From assembly GCA_027622975.1 (NCBI GenBank), contig JAQBVN010000004.1, positions 1 to 64,000 of the forward strand: a stretch of DNA of 64,000 bases. Reading direction: 5' to 3'. Source of the stretch: Bacteroidota bacterium (GTDB taxonomy: Bacteria; Bacteroidota; Bacteroidia; Flavobacteriales_D; Sanyastnellaceae). The notes under the pieces were generated by a model. It searched no databases, was not told the DNA's origin, and was given only the letters and a program-made list of their open reading frames with translations. Positions 39,253 to 48,104 of this stretch are shown here, in pieces; the first letter of the stretch is position 1, and each line of letters starts with the position of its first letter. Both the position numbers and the translations under genes were made by a program.

Positions 39253-39927
39253 TTAGCGCAAAGTGAAGGGAATGTACACCACGTCATCCAAGCCAATCAC
39301 GGTGCCATTTTCCGTGGTGACGTGTCCACTCCGCACGTGGGCACCATTGAATGAAATTCCACCCCGGTTGCCGACTTCAAACGACTCTCCACCGAGCGTT
39401 TCATGTTCTTCCTTGGTTTTGAATTCCTCGTAGGTCATGATGGATTCAAGCACGTGATGGGCCACGAATTCATCGAGTTCAGTTTGGCTTCCCTGGCGAA
39501 GCATCATCTTCCAGTTTCCGAACTTCTCAAAGGCCTCGTCCGTGGGTGCGAGCAGGGTGACACCGCTCCCGTGAATGGTTCGGCTGTGACTTGACGCTTT
39601 GACCAAACCACCAAAAATGGAGTATCGCTCTGTGGACGTGATGTATCGGTATGGACTGAGGGTGTTTTCTACCTGAACCTGTGCAAGGTCATGCAGCCGT
39701 TCCTGCTCGCTTTGCCGACGCTCCAAGTTTTCCCGGGCCGCTGGACTGAGTCTCGACATACCCCCCGGTTCGGTGCCCGAAGCCGGTGCCGGTGCTGTTT
39801 GGGGTGCCCTGTTGGATTCAGGTTGATCCTCATGTTGGCAGCCCGTGGTGGCAACACACGCAAGGAATGTCAAACCCACCCAAAGGGGTCGACCGAGCAT
39901 CCTTAGGGAGCGATTCTTCGAGTTCAT
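39253..39927 (-). CDS. Fasciclin (FAS1) domain lipoprotein
   Basis: A 224-residue protein with a lipoprotein signal: hydrophobic LWVGLTFLACVATTGC with the lipobox cysteine near residue 30, then a Pro/Ala-rich linker (SNRAPQTAPAPASGTEP). A single C-terminal FAS1 domain contains GVTLLAPTDEAFEKF and LDEFVAHHVLES, with the closing GTVIGLDDVVYIP. FAS1 domains mediate adhesion to other proteins or matrices. The protein is likely anchored in an envelope membrane. A TAACTTGG box lies 4 nt before the ATG on the minus strand, supporting both the start and an independent promoter. Confidence 0.88.
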   Translation of the reverse strand: MNSKNRSLRMLGRPLWVGLTFLACVATTGCQHEDQPESNRAPQTAPAPASGTEPGGMSRLSPAARENLERRQSEQERLHDLAQVQVENTLSPYRYITSTERYSIFGGLVKASSHSRTIHGSGVTLLAPTDEAFEKFGNWKMMLRQGSQTELDEFVAHHVLESIMTYEEFKTKEEHETLGGESFEVGNRGGISFNGAHVRSGHVTTENGTVIGLDDVVYIPFTLR

Positions 39928-39931
39928 GCCC

Positions 39932-39939
39932 CCAAGTTA
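39932..39939 (-). promoter_or_regulatory. -7-like box (TAACTTGG) 4 nt before the fasciclin gene
   Basis: Differs from TAnnTTTG at one position, spacer GGGC of 4 nt to the ATG. The same TTGG variant occurs before the MBL gene at 54003. Confidence 0.35.
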
Positions 39940-40020
39940 CAACGCCCTGTTCGCGTCTGCCATCACCTCTGGGTGGATGAATTGTTGAAGACCTGTCAAC
40001 AGGCCCCAAGTGGACTTGTC

Positions 40021-40028
40021 TATCTTTG
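40021..40028 (+). promoter_or_regulatory. Putative -7 box (TATCTTTG) for pckA
   Basis: Perfect TAnnTTTG, ending 30 nt before the chosen ATG, so pckA would have a leader of about 25 nt rather than be leaderless. Confidence 0.5.
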
Positions 40029-40058
40029 CAACGAGGATGCAATGTTCAAACCTCAGAC

Positions 40059-41669
40059 ATGAAACACGTTGGCAACACACCTTTCGACGCGCGCTTGGAC
40101 GCCGTCGGATTGGAAGGCGTGGGCAGAGCCCATTGGAACCTTCCCCCCGCGAAACTCATCCTTCAAACCCTCCTGCGAGGAGAGGGGATGCTCACTGAAA
40201 CCGGTGCTTTGGCCATTGAAACGGGGACGTTTACAGGCCGATCTCCCAAGGACCGATTCATCGTTCAGGATGACGTCACCGATTCACATGTGGACTGGGG
40301 TGGGATCAACCAACCCATGACGTCTGAGGCCTTTGATGCCTTGTATCGGGATGTTCAGCATCATCTCGAGGGTCGGAGTGTCTTTGTGCGAGACGCGGCA
40401 GTCGGTGCCGATGAACGGTACAGGCTCCCCGTGAGGGTCGTCACTGAAAAGGCGTGGTCCAACTTGTTTGTTGACAACATGTTCATTCGACTCACCCCAG
40501 AAGAGCGCTGGGTCGCGGAACCCGAATGGCATGTCATTTGCGCACCGAGTTTCCATGCGGATCCGGCGGTGCATGGATGTCGTCAAAGCAACGTCAGTGC
40601 CATCAACTTCGCCAAAAAGGTCATCGTCGTGGCTGGCTCAGGGTATACCGGAGAGATCAAAAAAGGCATGTTCTCTGTCATGAATTTCGTCCTGCCCGTG
40701 GTGCATGACGTTCTTCCCATGCATTGTTCAGCCAATGCCTCTGATGCCGGAGATGTGGCTGTATTTTTTGGACTTTCTGGTACGGGAAAGACGACGCTCA
40801 GCAGCGATCCTGGGCGCCGCTTGATTGGGGATGACGAGCACGGGTGGACAGAAGAGGGGGTTTTCAACATGGAAGGAGGCTGCTACGCGAAAACCATTGA
40901 TCTCAGTCCTGAAGGTGAACCCGAAATTTTTCACGCAATCAAATTTGGCGCACTGCTTGAAAACATTGGATTTGAGGAAGATGGAGTGACGCCCAACTAC
41001 GCGGACGACAGCATCACGCCCAACACACGTGTGAGTTATCCGTTGCACCACATTCCTGGCGCGATTGCGTCAGGGCGGGGAGGTCATCCAACCGATGTTT
41101 TCTTTTTGACGTGCGATGCTTTCGGTGTCCTGCCTCCTTTGGCTCGCTTGGACAAGGGACAGGCCATGTATCATTTCCTGTCTGGGTACACCGCGAAGGT
41201 GGCTGGCACCGAAGCGGGAGTAGTGGAGCCCCAAACAACCTTCTCGGCTTGTTTTGGCGCGCCATTTTTGCCGCTGCATGCCACGAAATACGCTGAAATG
41301 CTCGGAGAGCGAATGACCGCGCACGGTGTGAGGTTGTGGCTCGTGAATACGGGGTGGACTGGAGGTGGTTATGGCATTGGAAATCGCATGAAGTTGCGTT
41401 TCACCCGCGCCATGATCTCTGCAGCTCTGGCTGGCGAATTGGACGAGGTGGACATGCGAGTTGACCCTGTGTTTGGTCTGCGAGTTCCCACGACATGTCC
41501 TGAAGTGCCTGACAATTTGTGGGATGTGAGAAGCACATGGCAGGATGGAAAGGCCTACGATGCCGCTGCTTTGGATCTGGCGAAGCGTTTTGTCCAAAAT
41601 TTTGAACGCTTTTCCGATTTGGCCACCGATGAAATGAAGGCCGGCGCGCCCTTGGCGATGCAAGCCTGA
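40059..41669 (+). CDS. pckA: Phosphoenolpyruvate carboxykinase (ATP)
   Basis: Converts oxaloacetate plus ATP to PEP and CO2, the entry to gluconeogenesis. The 536 residues contain TGRSPKDRFIV, the kinase-1a P-loop GLSGTGKTTLSS near 237-248, RGGHPTDVFFLTCDAFGVLPP, and NTGWTGGGYGIGNRM. All are ATP-type PEPCK hallmarks. The start MKHVGNTPFDARL at 40059 is preferred over an upstream TTG at 40026, which lies inside the -7 box. It is monocistronic or loosely linked to rsmE, whose own box follows its stop. It works with mdh in C4 metabolism. Confidence 0.96.
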   Translation: MKHVGNTPFDARLDAVGLEGVGRAHWNLPPAKLILQTLLRGEGMLTETGALAIETGTFTGRSPKDRFIVQDDVTDSHVDWGGINQPMTSEAFDALYRDVQHHLEGRSVFVRDAAVGADERYRLPVRVVTEKAWSNLFVDNMFIRLTPEERWVAEPEWHVICAPSFHADPAVHGCRQSNVSAINFAKKVIVVAGSGYTGEIKKGMFSVMNFVLPVVHDVLPMHCSANASDAGDVAVFFGLSGTGKTTLSSDPGRRLIGDDEHGWTEEGVFNMEGGCYAKTIDLSPEGEPEIFHAIKFGALLENIGFEEDGVTPNYADDSITPNTRVSYPLHHIPGAIASGRGGHPTDVFFLTCDAFGVLPPLARLDKGQAMYHFLSGYTAKVAGTEAGVVEPQTTFSACFGAPFLPLHATKYAEMLGERMTAHGVRLWLVNTGWTGGGYGIGNRMKLRFTRAMISAALAGELDEVDMRVDPVFGLRVPTTCPEVPDNLWDVRSTWQDGKAYDAAALDLAKRFVQNFERFSDLATDEMKAGAPLAMQA

Positions 41670-41722
41670 TTGGCGCGATTTGGCGGAGGAACCCGGGTGG
41701 ATGAACCCGAGAGGTGACGTCC

Positions 41723-41730
41723 TACCTTTG
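41723..41730 (+). promoter_or_regulatory. Putative -7 box (TACCTTTG) 4 nt before rsmE
   Basis: Perfect TAnnTTTG followed by GTGC and the ATG at 41735. Transcription start is predicted at or next to the A of ATG. Confidence 0.55.
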
Positions 41731-41734
41731 GTGC

Positions 41735-42457
41735 ATGCACACTTGTTTTGTCCCAGAACTGGCCGTGGGATTGGTCGCTCTCCCCGAGGAGGAAGCACAG
41801 CATGTGGTTCGCGTGTTGCGGACCAAGCCAGGTGATGTCTTGCGGTTGGTGGACGGAGAGGGAAGATGGGCGGAAGCAATGGTGGTTGGCACAAATCGAA
41901 AGGCTTGCCAAGTGCGGATTGACCAAGTCTTCATCGAATCTGAAACGCGTCCAGGAGGACTGGTCTTGGTTGTGGCACCCACGAAGAGCATGGACCGCTT
42001 CGAATGGCTGCTTGAGAAGGGAACGGAATTGGGCGTGGAAGCTTTCATTCCGGTGTGGACGGAGCGCAGTGAGCGCAGAATTGAAAAGCCAGACCGTTGG
42101 GAGAAAGTTTTGGTTGCGGCAACCAAACAATGTTACCGGTTTTGGAAACCCAAGCTTCATGCAGCCGTGGCGCTCTCTGACATGTGGACTGACCATCCCT
42201 GGTTGCAGGAATGTCAAGGTGCCGTGGCCCATTGCATGAGCTCGATTTCAGACATTCCCTCACGTGTGGCTTGGTCTGATTGGCAAACTTCACGCAGCCG
42301 GGCTTGGCTGGCCATCGGTCCAGAGGGTGATTTCTCTGAAGAGGAAGTTCGAACGATGGTGCTCAGAGGAGCAACTCCAGTGCATTTGGGTGAGTTGAGG
42401 CTGAGGACGGAGACGGCAGGTATGTCGGCTGCAGCGCAGTTTGGACGGTTTGCATAA
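41735..42457 (+). CDS. rsmE: 16S rRNA (uracil-1498-N3)-methyltransferase
   Basis: SPOUT-fold methyltransferase that modifies U1498 of 16S rRNA. The 240 residues begin MHTCFVPEL with a PUA-like N-terminal domain. The knotted SAM-binding site appears at the end as IGPEGDFSEEEV and LGELRLRTETAG. KSMDRFEWLLEKGTELGVEAF is also typical of the family. A longer frame from 41714 would run through the promoter box, so ATG 41735 is preferred. Confidence 0.93.
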   Translation: MHTCFVPELAVGLVALPEEEAQHVVRVLRTKPGDVLRLVDGEGRWAEAMVVGTNRKACQVRIDQVFIESETRPGGLVLVVAPTKSMDRFEWLLEKGTELGVEAFIPVWTERSERRIEKPDRWEKVLVAATKQCYRFWKPKLHAAVALSDMWTDHPWLQECQGAVAHCMSSISDIPSRVAWSDWQTSRSRAWLAIGPEGDFSEEEVRTMVLRGATPVHLGELRLRTETAGMSAAAQFGRFA

Positions 42458-42475
42458 GCCCTCTCGGAATAGCCG

Positions 42476-42483
42476 TATTTTTA
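42476..42483 (+). promoter_or_regulatory. -7-like box (TATTTTTA) 4 nt before the ASST-like gene
   Basis: One base off TAnnTTTG (last G is A); spacer GGTC of 4 nt to the ATG at 42488. Confidence 0.35.
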
Positions 42484-42487
42484 GGTC

Positions 42488-44491
42488 ATGGTTCTAGAAT
42501 TGGATTGGATCAGGCGAGTCAAGGGTTGGCTTGGCATGTCATTCATGATGATAGGTTGTCAAGTCGCATCGGCCCAAAGCGCTTTGGATGATGTTGGAGT
42601 GGAAATTTTGGTGCCCCCGGGTGGCTTGAATGCAGATGGCTCAAGTGCTGGGCTGCCAGTTGACCCCGGAGATCTGCTTTTGTCGTTGATTGAAACCCCC
42701 ACCAGCATGTTTGCTTCTGTGATGAATGCAGATGCCGAATTTGTTTGGGCAGAACAAACGCCATTCCATGGCTTTTACATGAAGCCGTGGCATCCAGGCG
42801 AATACGTGCTCTACGATTTCATCATGAGGAAATGGTTGGTTGTGGACTTGGACTTGAATCCGGTCGATACACTGACACAGTCGTTTCAGGCCAACGATGA
42901 CTATCACGATGTGATGCTTTTGGACGACGGAACGTACATGGTGGTGCTCCTCGAGCATCTCCCCATGAACCTGCTTGATATCGGTGGATTGGAAAACTCT
43001 GAAGTGCTAAATCCCAGGCTTTTGCACCTCGACTCAAATGAGAACATTCTTCATGAATGGAGCGGCATTGAAGCCTTGCCGCTGGATCCAGAGATTGACA
43101 TTTTATTGTTTCCTACAGTGGATCATTTGCACTGGAATTCCATGCAATTCGATGCCCATGGAGGACTTTTGCTCAGCATGCGAAACCGCAGCCAAATCGT
43201 GCGCTTGCGGCCTGAAGATTGGACCATCCACTGGAAACTCGGGGGAGCAGAAAATCAGTTTGTGATAGACGATCCTGATTGGGAAGGCTTCAATGTCCAA
43301 CACGACGTGCACGATTTGGGCGACGGCCGCATTTTGATGTTTGACAATGCACTCTACAACAACGGAACGTTGTCGAGGGCGTTGGAGTTGGAGCTTGACA
43401 CAGTGAATTTTACGGCACAAAGAGTGTGGCAATTTGCGCATCCTGATGGAGTCTACAGCGCAGCGCAGGGAAGTGCCATTCGAATGGACAATGGAAACAC
43501 CTTGATTGGTTGGGGTACTGCGGGTGCTCCAACTTTCGGCTCGCGTGTGACGGAGGTAACCCAAGACGGTCAAATTGTCCTTGACATTCGTTTCGAGAAT
43601 GGGGCAGGCTTGTACCGAGCGAGAAAATATCCCTTGGATCTGATTGCAGGCTGCCGTGATACGTTGGCTGTCAACGTGTCAGATTCCCCGTGGTTGCTCG
43701 CTCCGAGCACGTGTTTTTATGACATTGACGAAGATGGGGACGGCATCACGGATTGGGCGGGAGATTGTGATGACGGGAATGCTTCCATCTATCCAGGTGC
43801 ACCCGAAGTGCCAGACGATGGGATTGATCAAGATTGTGATGGCGTTGATTTGATGGCAGGTTGCATGGATGTTCTGGCCCAAAATTTCAATTTCATGGCC
43901 ACATTTCCCGATGGGTCATGCTCATACAACGTCGTTGCTCGCGTCGACCTTGCTACGGAAGCCCAGTTCATGACCGAGTTGGACCCGTGGGATGCCATCA
44001 TGTCCCTGACGCACTTGTCGGACACGGCATTTGAGGAGGCCATTCACTTGACTCCCACCAACGTGGCATGGCATGTCGCGCAGTTTGGGGCTGTGATTCA
44101 AGAGGGTGCCTATGTGTACCGCTTTCAAATCCCGGGAGACGTGGAGGACGAGGTTCGAGATTTGGAGGTGATTGTTGGCCAGGGTGATCTCGATTTGGGG
44201 GTGGTTTGCTTTGACGAATGGATGCCTTGTCCAGGTTGCTTGGATCCCATGGATGTGGCTTACAACCCAATGGCCACAGAAGATGCTTTTGATACCCTCT
44301 GCGAAGGATGGGTTGTCGAGGGCTGCACCTATTCCTCTGCGACAAACTATCAGGCTTTGGCGAACTTGGACGATGGGACCTGTGTCTTTGACATGGCTTC
44401 GGATTGTCCCGGCGATTTTGATCAGGATGGCACAGTCACCGTCACCGACCTGCTTGAGATGCTTGTGGTCATTGGGACGGCATGCGATTGA
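42488..44491 (+). CDS. Secreted arylsulfotransferase-like (ASST) protein with MopE-like and EF-hand-like C-terminal repeats
   Basis: A 667-residue exported protein. The signal peptide ends near VASAQ. A propeller of the arylsulfotransferase (ASST) family spans ~60-390, with His-rich blade motifs such as HDVMLLDDGTYMVVL, DHLHWNSMQFD and NVQHDVHDLGDGRILMFDN. A MopE-like Cys/Asp repeat follows (DCDDGNASIYPGAPEVPDDG), then two GCxxxxAxNxxxxAxxxDGSC/T-type cysteine repeats. The end is a dockerin-like calcium loop segment (GDFDQDGTVTVTDLLEML). Unlike its two paralogues it has no PNP-type T9SS domain, so its sorting is unclear. Sulfotransfer activity is not proven by sequence, and many ASST-fold secreted proteins are uncharacterised. 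Confidence 0.8.
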   Translation: MVLELDWIRRVKGWLGMSFMMIGCQVASAQSALDDVGVEILVPPGGLNADGSSAGLPVDPGDLLLSLIETPTSMFASVMNADAEFVWAEQTPFHGFYMKPWHPGEYVLYDFIMRKWLVVDLDLNPVDTLTQSFQANDDYHDVMLLDDGTYMVVLLEHLPMNLLDIGGLENSEVLNPRLLHLDSNENILHEWSGIEALPLDPEIDILLFPTVDHLHWNSMQFDAHGGLLLSMRNRSQIVRLRPEDWTIHWKLGGAENQFVIDDPDWEGFNVQHDVHDLGDGRILMFDNALYNNGTLSRALELELDTVNFTAQRVWQFAHPDGVYSAAQGSAIRMDNGNTLIGWGTAGAPTFGSRVTEVTQDGQIVLDIRFENGAGLYRARKYPLDLIAGCRDTLAVNVSDSPWLLAPSTCFYDIDEDGDGITDWAGDCDDGNASIYPGAPEVPDDGIDQDCDGVDLMAGCMDVLAQNFNFMATFPDGSCSYNVVARVDLATEAQFMTELDPWDAIMSLTHLSDTAFEEAIHLTPTNVAWHVAQFGAVIQEGAYVYRFQIPGDVEDEVRDLEVIVGQGDLDLGVVCFDEWMPCPGCLDPMDVAYNPMATEDAFDTLCEGWVVEGCTYSSATNYQALANLDDGTCVFDMASDCPGDFDQDGTVTVTDLLEMLVVIGTACD

Positions 44492-44506
44492 CGCCTTTGT
44501 GCGTCA
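44489..44506 (+). repeat. Hairpin at the stop of the ASST-like gene
   Basis: TGACGC (44489-44494) and GCGTCA (44501-44506) form a perfect 6-bp stem that starts at the stop codon. No T-run follows, so it is a weak terminator at best. Confidence 0.5.
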
Positions 44507-44552
44507 CTTGGCTTGGAGATCTTCACCTCACGCCCACATGACACAATGAGGG

Positions 44553-44831
44553 TCAGGCTTCCGGTCCGGAAGGCATGGGGCACCAATGCGTTACATCTGA
44601 AAAGAAGTGGTTGCTGCTGCCTTCACCAGCCCAAAAATGCAAGCCGTGTTTCTCTCGTTTGTTCTCGTCGTTGGCATAGAAATCCATGCAAAAACGAAGA
44701 ACCACAACTTCTCGGATTTCCCATTGAAGGTCCTTGCCCGGGAGGAAAACGCGGTTGCCTGGAATGAAGCCAAGCACGCGCTGGTCATTGTCTGGCAAGT
44801 GTTCCGAGATGGGGATCCAAGGCGATCTCAT
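44553..44831 (-). CDS. DUF551 domain protein
   Basis: A 92-residue protein with the DUF551 layout: an N-terminal WIPISEHLPDNDQRVLGF and a C-terminal THWCPMPSGPE. Function is unknown; homologues are common in phages and some Bacteroidota. Its ATG overlaps the stop of the enoyl-CoA hydratase gene by ATGA, which supports that it is translated and coupled to it. No signal peptide is present. Two cysteines (in RFCMDF and HWCPM) are seen. The DNA spans the region between the convergent ASST-like gene and the hydratase. Confidence 0.75.
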   Translation of the reverse strand: MRSPWIPISEHLPDNDQRVLGFIPGNRVFLPGKDLQWEIREVVVLRFCMDFYANDENKREKHGLHFWAGEGSSNHFFSDVTHWCPMPSGPEA

Positions 44832-45607
44832 CGTCCTGTGAATTTGGCGGGTCTTTTCTCAAGAAAGGCACGTACGCCTTCTGCGTAATCCGCACTTTCA
44901 GCGGCTTGAAACTGCAAATCCAGTTCCAGTTTGAGCTGGTCTTCCAACGATTGATGCATGCCTGCGTGGAGCGCTTGTTTGGTCAACCCAAGTCCCATGG
45001 TGGGCATGTGAGACAAGGTGCGGGCCAGTGCGTTCACAGCTTCTTCCCAAGAGTCGTCAGCAACGCTCTGATGAATCAATCCCATGTCCTGAGCCTCGCG
45101 AGATGTCAATGGAATTGCAAGCATGGTCAATGCTTTGGCCCGGGCCATGCCCACGAGACGCGGCAGCCAATAGGTGCCTCCGCTGTCAGGAATCAGGCCG
45201 ATGTTTGCAAAGGCTTGGATGAATTTCGCCGATTCTTTGGCCACCACAAAATCGCATGCCAGTGCGATGTTGGCGCCAGCTCCAGCAGCCACACCATTGA
45301 CGGCGGCGATCACGGGTTTGTCCATGGCACAAATCCGACGAATGCTGCGGTTGTACGTTTCTTCGACAATGACTTTGAATCCAGGAGAAGCTGCGGAGGT
45401 TACCTCCTTCAAATCTTGCCCAGCACAAAAGGCCCTGCCTTCACCGCGAATGATAACACACCGCACGGATTCGTCGCTGGCAGCCTCGTCCAGGGCTTGC
45501 TGAAAAGCCCTGCCCATGGGTTGATCAAAACTGTTGAACACTTCGGGTCGATTCAAGGTGATGGTCATCACCCCGTCGTCAAGATGAGAGAGAATGCTTG
45601 TGCTCAT
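44828..45607 (-). CDS. Enoyl-CoA hydratase/isomerase family protein (PaaG-like)
   Basis: A 259-residue crotonase-fold enzyme. The oxyanion and CoA motifs are FCAGQDLKEV near residue 62 and AAVNGVAAGAGANIALACD near 105. IGLIPDSGGTYWLPRLVG near 135 has Asp where canonical hydratases have a second Glu, as in PaaG-type ring-isomerising members. It may act in phenylacetate breakdown or beta-oxidation, but no other paa genes are visible. Start ATG 45607 is preferred over one three codons upstream; a TAACTTGC stretch lies 5 nt before it. The stop overlaps the DUF551 start. Confidence 0.86.
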   Translation of the reverse strand: MSTSILSHLDDGVMTITLNRPEVFNSFDQPMGRAFQQALDEAASDESVRCVIIRGEGRAFCAGQDLKEVTSAASPGFKVIVEETYNRSIRRICAMDKPVIAAVNGVAAGAGANIALACDFVVAKESAKFIQAFANIGLIPDSGGTYWLPRLVGMARAKALTMLAIPLTSREAQDMGLIHQSVADDSWEEAVNALARTLSHMPTMGLGLTKQALHAGMHQSLEDQLKLELDLQFQAAESADYAEGVRAFLEKRPAKFTGR

Positions 45608-45612
45608 GGAGG

Positions 45613-45620
45613 GCAAGTTA
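45613..45620 (-). promoter_or_regulatory. -7-like box (TAACTTGC) before the enoyl-CoA hydratase gene
   Basis: Partial match to TAnnTTTG, 5 nt before the ATG on the minus strand, just downstream of the ASST operon terminator. Confidence 0.25.
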
Positions 45621-45636
45621 GAACCAATGACAGCAG

Positions 45637-45665
45637 AAAAGCCCAGACCGAGGGTCCAGGCTTTT
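45637..45665 (-). terminator. Terminator of the minus-strand ASST operon
   Basis: AAAAGCC (45637-45643) pairs with GGCTTTT (45659-45665), with an inner GACC/GGTC stem after a 2x2 mismatch. On the minus strand it ends in TTTT, 26 bp beyond the stop of the 795-residue ASST-like gene. Confidence 0.65.
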
Positions 45666-45690
45666 CACATCAAGTCTTGTGGAACACCGG

Positions 45691-48078
45691 TCAGCGGACA
45701 ATCTGAATGCTCTCGGTTTGGATGCCCTGAGAATGAACCATCTGGAGGATGTAGGTTCCCTGAGGCAAATGGCTGAGGTCCACCAAGGATTGCAATCCTC
45801 GGTGTGGCTGGGCCAAAACTTCTTGTCCGGACATGTCCAGCATGCGGATCCATCCTTGTTTGGTGGTAGTCCATTGAATGGACAAGACATCACTGGCTGG
45901 ATTGGGGTACAGGGTGAGCATCTCACGAGACTCGAGAAGACCATCCACCGTTTCAATCACGAAGTCGACGTCTCCAATGCATCCAGTGCTGTCGACGGCA
46001 ATGACGTAATATTCGCCTGCAATCAAGCTGTCGACATCCGTGCCAAAGGCGAAGGCCTCATCGCCATCCCCTTCGTACCACCCAAATGTGTATGGCTCAA
46101 CGCCCCCTGATGCGGATGCGGATGCCATGCCTGTTCCTCCGCCGCTGTCCGAAGTCACGGTAACCTGCACGTCCAGGAATTCACACAGGTCAAAGTTGTA
46201 GAGCGTGCAGGGGTCATAGTTGCAGGCAAATTCAAAACCACAACCCTCTTCGAAATTGCTGGCAGGGGCGAGGTATCCACCATAAGCTTCGTTGATGTAA
46301 CCTGTTCCGTCATAGGCAAGGCTGTATGCGTTGCCCATGGCGTCTAGGACATTCAACGAGTCGCCACACAAACTCACCACCTGGTTGGTCAAGTCCATGA
46401 TCAACAGCTCGTATCCATTGTCGAGCAGAATCTGTTCGGTGACAGGATCGAATTCCCACGTCATGCCATTGTCTGTTTCAACGAGCATCACAGGTAGGCT
46501 TTCGGACACAGCATAGCCACCATTGCAACCCAATTCCAAATTCAATTCGCCAAGAACAAACATGGAAGTCGCCCCGAAACTTGGGTTGTTGTAATCACAA
46601 TTCATGGACGGCACAGTGGCCGTGCTGTCGAAGTTGCACGCAAAGGGATCCATGCATCCTTCCATCATGCTACAGGATGCAAGGGGCGTAGGATTCAACT
46701 CAATGACACCTTGAGGACTCAGGTTTTGGCCTTCAAAAGCGGGATGATTGACTCCAAATCGCTCCATGCGGAAGATCAAATTTTGCATCGGGGCAAGCAT
46801 GGTTCCTTGCGCGACAGGTTGTGGAAGATTCACCCCGGTGGACGAGAGAGGGACACGGTATCTCCAAACGACTTCTTGGTTGTCATTCAATTCGATGGCG
46901 TCACCTTGGTTCCCTTCGCAGATCAAGCTGTGTCCGCCTGGCAAAATCTGGTAGTTGGAGGTGATGGGACTGAACAAATCTCCAGGTGATGGAGCTGAGT
47001 ACACGTCGTCAAAATCATGGGGAAGGTACGTGTTGGTCACGGGGTCCAAGACGTACAGATTCTCATACAAATCATACACAGGCTCAATGATGGCAGCTTC
47101 GCTGTGCATTCCTGTACTGTCAGGCACCCGGTTGTTGAAGACTGTGACCTTTCCGTAGTTGGGATCGGACAATTGCAATCCTTCATAAGCCCATCGCGTG
47201 TCGTGCTGGAAGTGCAATTTTTGGTCATCGGAGGTTCCGCGATCATAGGCCTGGGGATTTCCCCAACGCCACATCAACGTGCCTGAATTGTTTCCTGCGT
47301 GGTCAATGATCCAAGCCTCGCTGAACGTGGGCACGCTAACCATGATTTGGCCAAACAAGGGGTTGTAATGGATGGCGTTGAAATGCAACCAATCGGCCGC
47401 AGGAAGCTGGGGGTCAACAAAATGGTAGTTGAGGTTGATTTTTTCGGGGTGATCGGCGACCACACCGTAATTGTCCTTGGTGGGATCAAAATCTTGCACC
47501 AAATGATCCCATGCATGCCATTCCCAAACGACATCTGCTCCGCCCGAAGCGTTGGGTTGCAATTCGTAAATGGCTTCAGACCACAGGACGTCGTTGATGA
47601 GCGAGATGTCACCTCCGGCCTCGACATATTCCAAACTGTCTTTCAATTCCCACACCAAGGCCAGCACGTTGCCATTGTCCAAGACGTGGATGTCATGGTG
47701 CAGTCGGTGAAGGCTGTCATTCAGTTGGAATGACCAAATCAGGTCGTTCTCCCAAGTCCGGCGTTCAATGATTTCGCCACCCCCTCCGGTCCAAATGACG
47801 TCTCCTGCCACATTCGCTTCACGAAGTGTCATGACCAAATCGCCATTGTCTTGCAGGTAGGACCACGTGGCGCAGCGAATGGTATCCTCAGATTCCCAAG
47901 AGTGCACCACTTCTCCGCACATGTCCACCAACATGACATCATTTCCAAACAATGGGACGACCATGTTGTAGCCATCAAAAGCTTCGCCAGATTCATACAC
48001 GATGGTTCCAACAGTGTTTTGGGCTGAGAAGGGAGAAAGGACAGGGGCCAACAAGGCGAAGAGGACAAGACGTCTCAT
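45691..48078 (-). CDS. Secreted arylsulfotransferase-like protein with T9SS sorting domain
   Basis: A 795-residue exported protein. The signal peptide is MRRLVLFALLAPVLSPFSAQ. The ASST-family propeller (~25-440) has blade motifs LHHDIHVLDNGNVLALVWE, EWHAWDHLVQDFDP, HFNAIHYNPLFGQIMVS and HFQHDTRWAYEG. A Cys-rich region follows with two ACNxD-type repeats (GCMDPFACNFDST, GCGFEFACNYDPC) and a PKD/SprB-like module (GGVEPYTFGWYEGDG). The T9SS domain starts LTLYPNPASDVLSIQW. The start at 48078 (not the upstream frame) gives the signal peptide. It lies 26 bp after its paralogue and is probably co-transcribed. Conserved blade histidines could include the sulfo-accepting His, but this was not aligned. 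Confidence 0.86.
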   Translation of the reverse strand: MRRLVLFALLAPVLSPFSAQNTVGTIVYESGEAFDGYNMVVPLFGNDVMLVDMCGEVVHSWESEDTIRCATWSYLQDNGDLVMTLREANVAGDVIWTGGGGEIIERRTWENDLIWSFQLNDSLHRLHHDIHVLDNGNVLALVWELKDSLEYVEAGGDISLINDVLWSEAIYELQPNASGGADVVWEWHAWDHLVQDFDPTKDNYGVVADHPEKINLNYHFVDPQLPAADWLHFNAIHYNPLFGQIMVSVPTFSEAWIIDHAGNNSGTLMWRWGNPQAYDRGTSDDQKLHFQHDTRWAYEGLQLSDPNYGKVTVFNNRVPDSTGMHSEAAIIEPVYDLYENLYVLDPVTNTYLPHDFDDVYSAPSPGDLFSPITSNYQILPGGHSLICEGNQGDAIELNDNQEVVWRYRVPLSSTGVNLPQPVAQGTMLAPMQNLIFRMERFGVNHPAFEGQNLSPQGVIELNPTPLASCSMMEGCMDPFACNFDSTATVPSMNCDYNNPSFGATSMFVLGELNLELGCNGGYAVSESLPVMLVETDNGMTWEFDPVTEQILLDNGYELLIMDLTNQVVSLCGDSLNVLDAMGNAYSLAYDGTGYINEAYGGYLAPASNFEEGCGFEFACNYDPCTLYNFDLCEFLDVQVTVTSDSGGGTGMASASASGGVEPYTFGWYEGDGDEAFAFGTDVDSLIAGEYYVIAVDSTGCIGDVDFVIETVDGLLESREMLTLYPNPASDVLSIQWTTTKQGWIRMLDMSGQEVLAQPHRGLQSLVDLSHLPQGTYILQMVHSQGIQTESIQIVR

Positions 48079-48104
48079 GGGAAAGTTGATAGGGATTAGA
48101 ACAA

